NCBI RefSeq assembly: GCF_900109345.1
Contig: NZ_FNZN01000001.1
Location: 193,883 to 257,882, forward strand
DNA: 64,000 nucleotides
Direction: 5' to 3'
Source of the DNA: Maribacter orientalis
GTDB taxonomy: Bacteria; Bacteroidota; Bacteroidia; Flavobacteriales; Flavobacteriaceae
Shown here in pieces: positions 18,339-26,840 of the stretch; within the stretch, counting starts at the first letter, position 1, and each line of letters opens with the position of its first letter. The notes beneath the pieces are model-generated. The model ran no database searches. It worked only from the letters and a program-made list of their open reading frames with translations, and had not been told where the DNA came from. Both the position numbers and the translations under genes were made by a program.

Positions 18339-19418
18339 ATGTCTAACGAAAAAAACTTAAAACCGATACGGGAAGGGGAAGAAATCAATGAGGTCAAACT
18401 CAAGGATTTTTTGTTAGAAAAAGGGTTAATAACCCGGGTGGATACCGAATTAAAAGTAAAACAATTCACTAATGGGTATTCCAACCTAACGTACCTACTT
18501 CAAATTGAGGACAAGGAATATGTCTTGCGAAGACCACCCTTTGCGGCGCCAAAACGCGGGCACGATATGGGACGTGAATTTAAGGTGTTACAGCATTTAA
18601 ACCCTGTGTATAGTAAGAGCCCTAAAGTCTACGTCTTTAATGAGGGTCCTAAAATTATCGGAGCTCCATTTTATATTATGGAGAAGGTCGACGGAGAGAT
18701 TCTATCGGCTAAGTCTGCCTTTAGTATGCAAGTTTCTCCCGAGCAATTTAAAACCATTTCAGATACATGGGTGAATGCTTTTGTAGAATTTCATAATATT
18801 GATTACAAGGCAGCAGGACTTTCAGAACTGGGAAGACCTGAAGGGTACGTAGAACGTCAAGTGCATAATTGGGGTAAGCAGTATCTGGCCGCGGTAACCG
18901 ATGAAGTGCCAGCAGCACAAAAGGTAATGACGTGGATGAGTGAAAACCAACCCAAAAAATATGATTATACTCTTATCCACAACGATTTTAAATATGACAA
19001 TGTGGTTTTTACAGATGATAGTTGGAAGAAGATTTCAGCTGTTTTAGACTGGGAAATGTGTACGCTCGGTGACCCTTTAATGGATTTGGGCACTTCATTA
19101 GGCTATTGGACAACGGCAGGTGACCCAGAGTTTATGAAACAAGGACTTCCTTCTCCAACGGTAATGAAAGGTAATCCCACACGGACGGAAATTGTACAGC
19201 AATATGCTTTGAAAAGTGGCCGAAATATAGATAATCTGACCTTCTATTTTGCTTACGGACTTTTTAAGATTGCGGTTATTGCCCAACAGATTTATTACCG
19301 ATATAACCATGGCCATACAAGTGACCCTAAGTTTGCGAATTTGAATAAGGCTTCTGCTTTATGTTGCAATACCGCATGGCAGGCCATTCAAAAAAATCAA
19401 ATAGATAATTTGTACTAA
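18339..19418 (+). CDS. APH-family phosphotransferase (putative 4-hydroxyacyl-CoA kinase)
   Basis: A 359-residue aminoglycoside-phosphotransferase-fold kinase. The catalytic loop HNDFKYDN (His214, Asp216, Asn221) and the metal-binding DWEMCTLGDPLMDLG are intact; the N-lobe has LRRPPFAAPKRGHDMGREF. This is the sub-group that accompanies or is fused to acyl-CoA dehydrogenases, not a resistance enzyme. The known role of close relatives is to phosphorylate the 4-hydroxyl of 4-hydroxyacyl-CoA so that phosphate can be eliminated. It starts 1 bp after the dehydrogenase stop codon, so the two are probably translationally coupled. The substrate here is inferred. Confidence 0.85.
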   Translation: MSNEKNLKPIREGEEINEVKLKDFLLEKGLITRVDTELKVKQFTNGYSNLTYLLQIEDKEYVLRRPPFAAPKRGHDMGREFKVLQHLNPVYSKSPKVYVFNEGPKIIGAPFYIMEKVDGEILSAKSAFSMQVSPEQFKTISDTWVNAFVEFHNIDYKAAGLSELGRPEGYVERQVHNWGKQYLAAVTDEVPAAQKVMTWMSENQPKKYDYTLIHNDFKYDNVVFTDDSWKKISAVLDWEMCTLGDPLMDLGTSLGYWTTAGDPEFMKQGLPSPTVMKGNPTRTEIVQQYALKSGRNIDNLTFYFAYGLFKIAVIAQQIYYRYNHGHTSDPKFANLNKASALCCNTAWQAIQKNQIDNLY

Positions 19419-19420
19419 CT

Positions 19421-19819
19421 ATGGGTGAGCAACATTATGTAAACATGAATACAGAGCAGGTATCAGACTTTGCAAATAACCAATCCAAGGATTCTGTGGT
19501 CATGCTAAATATGGTGAAATATAAAGCTGTTGTGCCTGAAACGGGAATGACGGGAAAGGAATCCTACAAGGAATATATGCGACAAGCGACTCCTTTTTTT
19601 TTAAAGGCAAATGCAGAAATAGTGTTTTACGGTTCGCCCAAGCATATGTTAATTGGTCCTGAAGAGGATATTTTATGGGATGATGTACTTATCGTAAAGT
19701 ATAATTCTGTAACTGATTTCATGAGCATGATAATGGATAAAGGATATCCATCAAATTTGAGAGCTCAAGCATTATTAGATTCACGATTAATTCATTGTAC
19801 ACCTAATCAAAAAAAATAA
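19421..19819 (+). CDS. DUF1330-like small protein
   Basis: A 132-residue protein with ferredoxin-like (dimeric alpha/beta barrel) features: VVMLNMVKYK, AEIVFYGSPKHMLIGPEED, WDDVLIVKYNSVTDFMSMIMD and a final ALLDSRLIHC. This is the pattern of DUF1330 and related small barrel proteins. It starts 2 bp after the APH-type kinase stop. In the levulinate operon of Pseudomonas a small protein next to the kinase is needed for its activity. Whether this protein plays that part is an inference from position only. Confidence 0.68.
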   Translation: MGEQHYVNMNTEQVSDFANNQSKDSVVMLNMVKYKAVVPETGMTGKESYKEYMRQATPFFLKANAEIVFYGSPKHMLIGPEEDILWDDVLIVKYNSVTDFMSMIMDKGYPSNLRAQALLDSRLIHCTPNQKK

Positions 19820-19838
19820 ATCAACCAAAAACAAAAAA

Positions 19839-20594
19839 ATGAATTTAAAAGACAAAGTAGTGGTAATTACCGGGGCTGGTAGCGGTATAGGGGCTGCCAC
19901 TGCAAAGCTTTTTGGCGCACATGAGGCCAATGTCATTGTTTCTGATATCAATCTGGAAAGTGCTGAGAAGGTGGCAAGTGAAATTCGAAATGATGGGGGT
20001 AGGGCCTTGGCCTTGGCAACGGATGTCACCCAGTTTGAACAGGTGAAGGAATTATTACAGAAAGTAATAGAAAAATATAGCAGTCTAGATGTTATGGTGA
20101 ACAATGCCGGAATAGGAGGCAAACACCAAGCAAAGACTGCGGAACACTCTATTGACGACTGGCATAATGTGATTGCGGTCAACCAAACTGGAGTATTCTA
20201 TTGTATGAAACTTGCCATACAACAGATGCGAAAACAAGGGTATGGTAACATTGTGAATGTTGCTTCTTTGGCGGGATTAAAGGCTTCAGGAAATAACCTT
20301 TCTTATTCAGCTAGTAAATTTGCAGTAGTAGGAATGACAAAATCTGCCGCCTTGGAGTATGGAAGAAAAAATATTCGAATCAATGCGGTTTGCCCTGGGT
20401 TTACCCATTCGGCATTGTTAGAACAATTACTTGCTGTAAGTCCCGATATGGGTGATAAGTTAAAACGATTTATACCAATGGGCAGGTTCGGGCAGGCAGA
20501 GGAAATTGCTGAAGCTATCTGCTGGCTGGCCTCTGAAAATTCAAAATTTATAACTGGACAGACCATAACCTTGGATGGCGGCACCTCATTATAA
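19839..20594 (+). CDS. SDR-family oxidoreductase
   Basis: A 251-residue classical SDR: TGAGSGIG loop, VNNAGIGG, Ser in IVNVASLAG, catalytic YSASK, and the C-terminal GQTITLDGGTSL. It follows the DUF1330-like gene by 19 bp. It is the second of three SDRs in the operon; a role on a 3-hydroxy or 4-hydroxy acyl-CoA is plausible but cannot be resolved from sequence alone. Confidence 0.88.
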   Translation: MNLKDKVVVITGAGSGIGAATAKLFGAHEANVIVSDINLESAEKVASEIRNDGGRALALATDVTQFEQVKELLQKVIEKYSSLDVMVNNAGIGGKHQAKTAEHSIDDWHNVIAVNQTGVFYCMKLAIQQMRKQGYGNIVNVASLAGLKASGNNLSYSASKFAVVGMTKSAALEYGRKNIRINAVCPGFTHSALLEQLLAVSPDMGDKLKRFIPMGRFGQAEEIAEAICWLASENSKFITGQTITLDGGTSL

Positions 20595-20603
20595 TATCAG
20601 ACT

Positions 20604-21374
20604 ATGAAAACATTAGTACTTACCAAAAAGGAGAGCTATACGATTGTTCAGATGAACCGTGGGAAGGTAAATGCCATCAATCATGAAATGGTGAACGAGC
20701 TGAGTGAGGTTTTCAACATATTGGAAAATGACCCAGAAGTAAAGGGTGTAATCTTAACAGGAAAACCACATTATTTTTCTGCGGGCTTAGATTTAATTGA
20801 ATTTTATCAATACGACGAAAAGCAAATACAGGAATTTTTTACCGCTTTTGGAGGGCTGTATCTACAATTGGTACAGTTTAAAAAACCTTTTATCTCAGCC
20901 ATAACAGGGCATTCTCCAGCTGGGGGATGTGTTTTGGCAGTTACTAGCGATAATCGTTTTATGGCGGAAGGTGATACCTATGTCATTGGCCTGAACGAGG
21001 TGGCCGTTAATATTCAAATCAGTCAAAACCTGACAGAAATTTATGCTTTCTGGATGGGTGATGGGTTAGCACATCGCTATATTTTGGAAGGGAAATTATT
21101 GAATGGAAAGGAAGCGTTGGTTGCTGGTTTGGTAGATGAACTGGTTCCCTTGGATAAAGTTTTGGAACGTTCAGAAAAACAAATGAAGCTCTATTTGAAA
21201 GCAAATCAGGAAATCCTGATAAATACCAAGAAAAAATTGAGAAAGCATCTATGGGATAAACTAGATCCAAATGCGGAGAACTCATTGAAAGAAGCAACCA
21301 TATTGTGGTGGAAACCCGAAATTAGGTCCAAGATGAAGGCTTATGTAGAAAGTTTTACCAATAAAAATAAATAA
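20604..21374 (+). CDS. Enoyl-CoA isomerase/hydratase (ECI1-like crotonase)
   Basis: A 256-residue crotonase-fold protein. The oxyanion-hole segments HYFSAGLDLIEF and GHSPAGGCVLAV are present. The region YVIGLNEVAVNI carries one Glu where mitochondrial delta3-delta2-enoyl-CoA isomerase (ECI1) has its only catalytic Glu, and the second Glu of true hydratases is not evident. Isomerisation of 3-enoyl-CoA to 2-enoyl-CoA is therefore the preferred call. That step would be needed after elimination of a 4-phosphate. The gene lies 9 bp after the preceding SDR. Confidence 0.78.
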   Translation: MKTLVLTKKESYTIVQMNRGKVNAINHEMVNELSEVFNILENDPEVKGVILTGKPHYFSAGLDLIEFYQYDEKQIQEFFTAFGGLYLQLVQFKKPFISAITGHSPAGGCVLAVTSDNRFMAEGDTYVIGLNEVAVNIQISQNLTEIYAFWMGDGLAHRYILEGKLLNGKEALVAGLVDELVPLDKVLERSEKQMKLYLKANQEILINTKKKLRKHLWDKLDPNAENSLKEATILWWKPEIRSKMKAYVESFTNKNK

Positions 21375-21391
21375 TTGTTAAATAACATAAG

Positions 21392-22396
21392 ATGAACAAA
21401 CAACTCATATTTGTAAAGAGACCGGTAGGAGCGGCAGATGCTTCCACTTGGTCCTTAGAAACGAACCCTATTCCGGAACTAGAGGAGGGGCAGGTCTTAG
21501 TAAAGAATCATTATATCTCTCTTGATCCCGCCATGCGTGGATGGATGAATGAGGGAAAATCGTATATCGCACCGGTAGAAATTGGCGCTGTTATGCGCGC
21601 AGGTTCGGTGGGTGAGGTCATAAAAGTAAAAAATCATCCAACATTCAAGGTAGGTGATTTTATTTCAGGTCATGGAGGCGTACAGCAATATGTTGCGACG
21701 GATGGAAAGGGATATTATAAAGTAGACCCAAAGTTAGCGCCACTACCTACCTATATCGGCACCTTGGGAATGCCAGGAATGACCGCTTATTTCGGAATTT
21801 TGGAAGTAGGCAAAATTAAGGAAGGAGATGTTGTCGTGGTTTCTGGTGCAGCTGGTGCAGTGGGCAGTATTGTTGGACAAATAGCAAAGATAAAGGGATG
21901 TACCGTAATTGGCATTGCCGGTGGCGCGGATAAGTGTAAATATGTAGTTGATAATTTAGGATTTGATGCTTGTATCGATTATAAAAATGAAGATGTAAAG
22001 GAGCGATTAAAGCAAGAATGTCCAAAGGGATTGGATGTTTATTTTGATAATGTTGGAGGTGAGATTTTGGACGCAGCTTTGGGAAGATTACGAATGCACG
22101 CAAGAGTGGTTATTTGCGGTGCAATTTCCCAGTATAATAACAAGCAACATATGAGAGGGCCAGCCAATTATCTTTCTTTATTGGTCAACAGGGCTAGTAT
22201 GCAAGGGATGGTTGTATTTGATTGGGCCGAAAGATATGGGGAAGCCGGTCAACAAATGGGTAAATGGATGGCAGAAGGGAAGTTGAAAACCCGTGAGGAT
22301 GTTTATGAGGGAATAGAGAACTTCCCAGAGACTTATAATCGACTTTTCTCTGGTGATAAATTGGGTAAATTAGTGTTAAAGGTTATTGAGGATTGA
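21392..22396 (+). CDS. NADPH-dependent MDR reductase (CurA/prostaglandin-reductase-like)
   Basis: A 334-residue zinc-free medium-chain reductase. SLDPAMRGWMNEGKSY near the N-terminus and the Rossmann segment VVSGAAGAVGSIVGQIAK followed by AGGADKCKY are characteristic of the leukotriene B4 12-hydroxydehydrogenase/CurA group, which reduces 2-enones, 2-enals or related acyl compounds with NADPH. No zinc-ligand cluster is visible. It sits inside the acyl-CoA operon, 17 bp after the isomerase gene. Confidence 0.85.
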   Translation: MNKQLIFVKRPVGAADASTWSLETNPIPELEEGQVLVKNHYISLDPAMRGWMNEGKSYIAPVEIGAVMRAGSVGEVIKVKNHPTFKVGDFISGHGGVQQYVATDGKGYYKVDPKLAPLPTYIGTLGMPGMTAYFGILEVGKIKEGDVVVVSGAAGAVGSIVGQIAKIKGCTVIGIAGGADKCKYVVDNLGFDACIDYKNEDVKERLKQECPKGLDVYFDNVGGEILDAALGRLRMHARVVICGAISQYNNKQHMRGPANYLSLLVNRASMQGMVVFDWAERYGEAGQQMGKWMAEGKLKTREDVYEGIENFPETYNRLFSGDKLGKLVLKVIED

Positions 22397-22436
22397 TGCA
22401 ATTCGAGATTCATCTCATAAAATGAAAATATAGAAA

Positions 22437-23411
22437 ATGAAAGCAATACGATGTAAAACTTACGGTCCTCCATCTAATTTGAAGTTAGAGGAAATAGATT
22501 CCTTACATGCAGGTCCAAAGGAAGTAGTCGTACAGGTAAAGGCCTGTGGATTAAATTTTCCGGATACGCTAATCATTCAAGGCTTGTATCAATTTAAACC
22601 AGAGCTACCATTTACTCCGGGAAGCGATATTGCGGGCGTCGTCAAAGAAATTGGTAAAGAGGTGAAACACTTGAAAATTGGAGATGAAGTTTTTGGTTTT
22701 GTAACGCATGGAGGCTTAGCGGAAGAAGTTATCGTACCAGGAAATGCATGTTTTCCAAAACCAACACAAATGGTCTTTCCGGTGGCAGCATCTTTTATGA
22801 TGGCCTATGGTACGTCTTATTATGCATTAAAAGATAGGGCAAAATTAATGGAAGGGGAGACTTTATTGGTTATGGGAGCCTCGGGAGGGGTTGGCTTGGC
22901 TGCTGTTGAACTAGGAAAATTAATGGGAGCCAATGTAATTGCGGCAGCGTCCACTCAAGAAAAATTAGAACTATGTAAAGCTTATGGTGCCGATGAACTT
23001 ATTAATTACACTAACCAAGATTTGAAATCCACCCTAAAAAAAATAACGGATGGTAAAGGGGTAGATGTGATATATGATCCAGTAGGGGGTGATTTTTCTG
23101 AACAAGCGCTTAGGGCTATCGCATGGAACGGACGATTTTTGGTTGTAGGGTTTGCGGCCGGTACGATACCTAAGATTCCGTTAAATCTGCCCTTGCTAAA
23201 AGGAGCATCCATTGTTGGTGTTTTTTGGGGCGGTTTCGCGATGAAATACCCTAAGGAAAATATGGACAACACCATGACTTTAATGAAATGGCATGCGGAA
23301 GGCAAGCTTAAACCTCATATTCATAAAATAGTCCCCTTAGAAGATGCTAAAGAGGCTTTAGAAGAAATGATGAACCGAAAGGTGAAAGGGAAAATGGTTG
23401 TGGAAATCTGA
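22437..23411 (+). CDS. NADPH:quinone reductase/enoyl-CoA reductase-like MDR protein
   Basis: A 324-residue MDR protein with ACGLNFPDTLIIQGLY, FTPGSDIAGVV and a Rossmann loop VMGASGGVGLAAVELGK. This is the quinone oxidoreductase/trans-2-enoyl reductase group, without structural zinc ligands. It differs clearly from the preceding MDR gene, so the two are not a recent duplication. It may reduce an unsaturated acyl-CoA; the substrate is unknown. Confidence 0.85.
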   Translation: MKAIRCKTYGPPSNLKLEEIDSLHAGPKEVVVQVKACGLNFPDTLIIQGLYQFKPELPFTPGSDIAGVVKEIGKEVKHLKIGDEVFGFVTHGGLAEEVIVPGNACFPKPTQMVFPVAASFMMAYGTSYYALKDRAKLMEGETLLVMGASGGVGLAAVELGKLMGANVIAAASTQEKLELCKAYGADELINYTNQDLKSTLKKITDGKGVDVIYDPVGGDFSEQALRAIAWNGRFLVVGFAAGTIPKIPLNLPLLKGASIVGVFWGGFAMKYPKENMDNTMTLMKWHAEGKLKPHIHKIVPLEDAKEALEEMMNRKVKGKMVVEI

Positions 23412-23446
23412 TAAAATAACGATAACAATTATTGAAACATAACGAT

Positions 23447-24184
23447 ATGAGATTAAAGGATAAAATAGCGATTGTAACAGGAGGTTCACAGGGAATTGGA
23501 AAGGCAATTTCTGAGCTGTTCGCAAAGGAGGGTGCTACGGTGATTATTATGGATTTATTGCCCAAAGGTCAAGAAGTAGCCAACAGTATAGGTGCATCAG
23601 GTGGCAAGGCAGAATTCCATACCGTTTCGGTAACCGACAAACCGTCCGTAGAAAAACTTTTTGAACAGGTAAATTCAAAATATGGCAAAATTGATATCCT
23701 AATTAATAATGCTGGCATAACTCGGGATCGCACCTTAGAGAAAATGACTGAAGATGAATTTGACGCTGTGATTGAAGTGAATCTGAAGGGGGTATTTATT
23801 TGTACGCAAGCAGTTGCACCTTACATGAAGGCAAATAAATATGGAAGAATAGTTAGTGCCGCATCCAATGTAGGGTTACGAGGTAATTTTGGACAGACTA
23901 ATTATGCGGCTACCAAAGCAGGTGTCATTGCGATGTCCAAGACCTGGACAATGGAACTTGGTAAATATGGTATAACAGCAAATGCCATAGCTCCTGGCTT
24001 TACTATGACCGATATGGTCGACAAAATTCCGCAAGAACATTTTGAAGCGATTAAGGCAAGCATACCTTTAAATACGGTTGCACAGCCCATCGATATAGCA
24101 TACGGGTATTTATACTTAGCCTCAGATGAGGCACGTTTTGTTTCTGGAATTTGCTTGACCATTGATGGTGGAACTTCAAGATAA
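23447..24184 (+). CDS. SDR, 3-ketoacyl reductase (FabG)-like
   Basis: The ATG at 23447 is preferred over an in-frame TTG 15 bases upstream because it begins the usual MRLKDKIAIVTGG strand. TGGSQGIG, NNAGITRDRTLEKM, catalytic YAATK, and the closing CLTIDGGTSR all match FabG-type enzymes (245 residues). The NNAGITRD segment is strongly FabG/PhaB-like, so NAD(P)-linked interconversion of 3-hydroxyacyl and 3-ketoacyl-CoA is the likely reaction. Confidence 0.88.
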   Translation: MRLKDKIAIVTGGSQGIGKAISELFAKEGATVIIMDLLPKGQEVANSIGASGGKAEFHTVSVTDKPSVEKLFEQVNSKYGKIDILINNAGITRDRTLEKMTEDEFDAVIEVNLKGVFICTQAVAPYMKANKYGRIVSAASNVGLRGNFGQTNYAATKAGVIAMSKTWTMELGKYGITANAIAPGFTMTDMVDKIPQEHFEAIKASIPLNTVAQPIDIAYGYLYLASDEARFVSGICLTIDGGTSR

Positions 24185-24195
24185 ACGATAGAAAA

Positions 24196-24660
24196 ATGAC
24201 TAAACTAGTTTTAGATGATTTAAAGGAATTTAAAACCTACGAAGGAATAGCACTTCCGTCAGGTGAATGGATTACCATTACTCAAGAAATGATAAATGAT
24301 TTTGCAAAGGCTACCTTAGATTTTCAATGGATACATGTAGATGTAGAAAAGGCGACCCAATATTCTCCGTTTAAAAAGCCAGTTGCACACGGCTTTATGT
24401 CGGTTTCCCTACTATCTAAAATGCTTGGAGACCTTATACAGATTAAATCGGTTAAAATGGGGGTTAACTATGGCTTGAATAAAGTTCGTTTTCCAAATGC
24501 GGTTTTGGTGGATAGTAAGTTACGATTGAATGGTATAGTTGCTGCTATTGAGGAGTATCAAGAAAACGGTGTCAAAGTCACATGGCACTGTTCGGTAGAA
24601 ATTGAGGGTGCCGACAAACCGGCCTGCGTGGCTGAATTTATGAGTATCATGTTTGAATAA
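24196..24660 (+). CDS. MaoC-family enoyl-CoA hydratase
   Basis: A 154-residue hot-dog-fold protein. FAKATLDFQWIHVDVEKA followed by PVAHGFMSVSLLSKM is the R-specific enoyl-CoA hydratase (MaoC/PhaJ) signature: the Asp/His pair in the hydratase motif is replaced in part by the sequence FQWIHVD, with the conserved His and Asp still present. It would add water to 2-enoyl-CoA. It starts 11 bp after the FabG-like gene, with which it forms a natural pair. Confidence 0.88.
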   Translation: MTKLVLDDLKEFKTYEGIALPSGEWITITQEMINDFAKATLDFQWIHVDVEKATQYSPFKKPVAHGFMSVSLLSKMLGDLIQIKSVKMGVNYGLNKVRFPNAVLVDSKLRLNGIVAAIEEYQENGVKVTWHCSVEIEGADKPACVAEFMSIMFE

Positions 24661-24742
24661 TACTTAATTAATACCTTAACCGCCTTTGTGAATTAGCGAG
24701 TTTTATTTTGTATTTTCAAGGTTATCATAATAAACCATACCA

Positions 24743-26566
24743 ATGACCAGACTCTTCGATTTAATCGACTACCAATTAAAAAATAATCCGTTAGAAGCTT
24801 CCATCAGCGGAAGGAATAAAGATGGGAAATGGGAATCGTACAGTACTCAGAAATTAAAGGATACTGCAGAAAAAGCAGCAGCAGGATTGTTGAAATTAGG
24901 GCTTGTACCCGGCGATAAGGTCGCAATTGTTGCCTATGAAAATAGGCCAGAATGGATTGTTATGGATTATGCCGTGCAAATGGCTGGTATGATTAGTATT
25001 CCCTTATATCCTACCATCAGCGTATCGGAATATGAATACATTTTAAATGAGGCCGAAGTGAAGGCAGCCTTCTGTGGGGCATTGGATTTATATGATAAGC
25101 TATCTGAAACTCAAAAAGCCGTAGCAACCTTAAAACATATTTACACTTTTGATGGATTGAATGGTAATCCTTTTTGGGAAACTATTTTTGATTCTAAAGG
25201 TATTTCAAGCGTAAAAAGCATTCAATCCAATATAAAAGGAGATGATTTAGTAACGATTATCTATACCTCTGGAACTACGGGAAAACCGAAAGGAGTGATG
25301 CTGAGCCATGCCAATATTATGCATGTTGTTACAGCCACCTCAGAATTAATAGATGCTAAACCCCAAGAAAACGTATTAAGTTTTCTTCCACTATGCCATA
25401 TCTATGAAAGAGCCGTTTCTTTTTGTTATTGCTTTAAGGGAGTTTCGGTATTTTTTTGCGGGACAAACAACCTAAGTGGACCGAATGGGGATTTGGCAGC
25501 GGTTCGTCCAGTTGCTTTTACAACAGTTCCACGATTATTGGAAAAAATTTATGAAGCCATTTATAATAAAGGTTTGGCATTGGAAGGTGTTAAAAGAAAA
25601 CTATTTTTTTGGGCTTTGGAACTAACCGATGATTACGAGATAGACCAGCAGCTTTCTATGCTGGCAAGTTTGAAATGGAAAGTGGCCGATACATTGATTT
25701 TTAGTAAATGGAGGGCAGCTTTAGGCGGTAATGTAAGGCAGGTCATTACTGGTGCCGCACCCTGTCCCGTTAAAATATTACGGGTTTTTTGTGCAGCGGG
25801 CATTCCTATTCGAGAAGCATACGGATTAACGGAGACCTCACCGACCCTAACAGGCAATAGCTTGGTTCCAAATGGAGCCATGATTGGAACCGTTGGGTAT
25901 GCTATTGATGGTGTTGAGTTATATATTGATAAAACTTCTGGAGAATATAAGGAAGACGAGGGAGAAATTTTGGCCCACGGACCCAACGTAATGTTAGGAT
26001 ACTATAAAAAACCGGAGATAAATGCACAGGTATTCCAAACAATCCATGGTAAAAAATGGTTTTGCACTGGTGATATCGGAAAACTGATTAAAGGACCTAA
26101 TGGAAGAGAGTTTCTTAAAATTACGGATAGAAAGAAGGAATTATTAAAAACATCTGGAGGAAAGTATGTAGCCCCAGCGCCCATTGAAAACCGTATAAAG
26201 GAAGATTTTTTAATTGAACAGATGATGGTTATAGGTGATAAACAAAAGTTTGTTTCGGCTTTGATTATACCTTCAGAAGAAGCATTGAAAAATTGGTGCC
26301 TCCATAAAAGAATGGAGTGGACCACTTTAGAGGAAATGATACGAAATGAAAAAGTGATTCGTAAATATCAGAAAGTGATTGATAGTTATAATCCGGAATT
26401 TGGTCATATAGAACAGATAAAGAAATTTAGGCTAATAGCTAAACCTTGGCTGCCTATTCATGAAGATGGCTCTTTGGCCGAACTAACGCCAACATTAAAA
26501 CTTAAAAGAAGGGTAATAAGAGAAAAATACAGTGAGGAAATTACCGCAATTTATAAGGAGTTATAA
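24743..26566 (+). CDS. Long-chain acyl-CoA synthetase (AMP-forming)
   Basis: A 607-residue ANL enzyme. The P-loop TIIYTSGTTGKPKGVMLSH, the YGLTETSP adenylate motif, the GDIGK Asp and the hinge DRKKELLKTSGGKYV are all intact. It activates a fatty or related acid to the CoA ester, the entry step for the operon upstream. The 82-bp gap before it contains a TATTTTG promoter-like stretch, so it may also be transcribed on its own. Chain-length preference is not readable. Confidence 0.9.
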   Translation: MTRLFDLIDYQLKNNPLEASISGRNKDGKWESYSTQKLKDTAEKAAAGLLKLGLVPGDKVAIVAYENRPEWIVMDYAVQMAGMISIPLYPTISVSEYEYILNEAEVKAAFCGALDLYDKLSETQKAVATLKHIYTFDGLNGNPFWETIFDSKGISSVKSIQSNIKGDDLVTIIYTSGTTGKPKGVMLSHANIMHVVTATSELIDAKPQENVLSFLPLCHIYERAVSFCYCFKGVSVFFCGTNNLSGPNGDLAAVRPVAFTTVPRLLEKIYEAIYNKGLALEGVKRKLFFWALELTDDYEIDQQLSMLASLKWKVADTLIFSKWRAALGGNVRQVITGAAPCPVKILRVFCAAGIPIREAYGLTETSPTLTGNSLVPNGAMIGTVGYAIDGVELYIDKTSGEYKEDEGEILAHGPNVMLGYYKKPEINAQVFQTIHGKKWFCTGDIGKLIKGPNGREFLKITDRKKELLKTSGGKYVAPAPIENRIKEDFLIEQMMVIGDKQKFVSALIIPSEEALKNWCLHKRMEWTTLEEMIRNEKVIRKYQKVIDSYNPEFGHIEQIKKFRLIAKPWLPIHEDGSLAELTPTLKLKRRVIREKYSEEITAIYKEL

Positions 26567-26774
26567 AAGTTCTACTTAATAAGCATTTGAATTTTTAAGG
26601 AGACCAAGTATTAAGATTAGCAATGATTTAACGTAGCAAACGTCTTATTTTGGAGCCTATACTAACTATTTTACTTTTGAGTAAATCTTCCGAATTTTTC
26701 ATTTCAAGTTGTTTGTATAAGATTTGTTGAATTATGGCATTCCGAGCGAATTAAAATAATCATAAAGGCTTCAA

Positions 26775-26800
26775 ATTTTACGTATGTTAGACCGTAAAAT
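26775..26800. other. Weak hairpin in the convergent gap 26567-26840
   Basis: ATTTTACG pairs with CGTAAAAT across a 10-base loop, without a clear T run. It may help terminate the acyl-CoA operon or the MgtC-like gene. The rest of the gap holds nothing I can name. Confidence 0.3.
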
Positions 26801-26840
26801 GTTGTATTTATATATAAGCTTTGATAATGGATAAATTTAA

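Noticed and set aside
18339-19418. Aminoglycoside resistance enzyme
   Set aside because: The fold is APH-like, but the operon context and the dehydrogenase partner show an acyl-CoA role.
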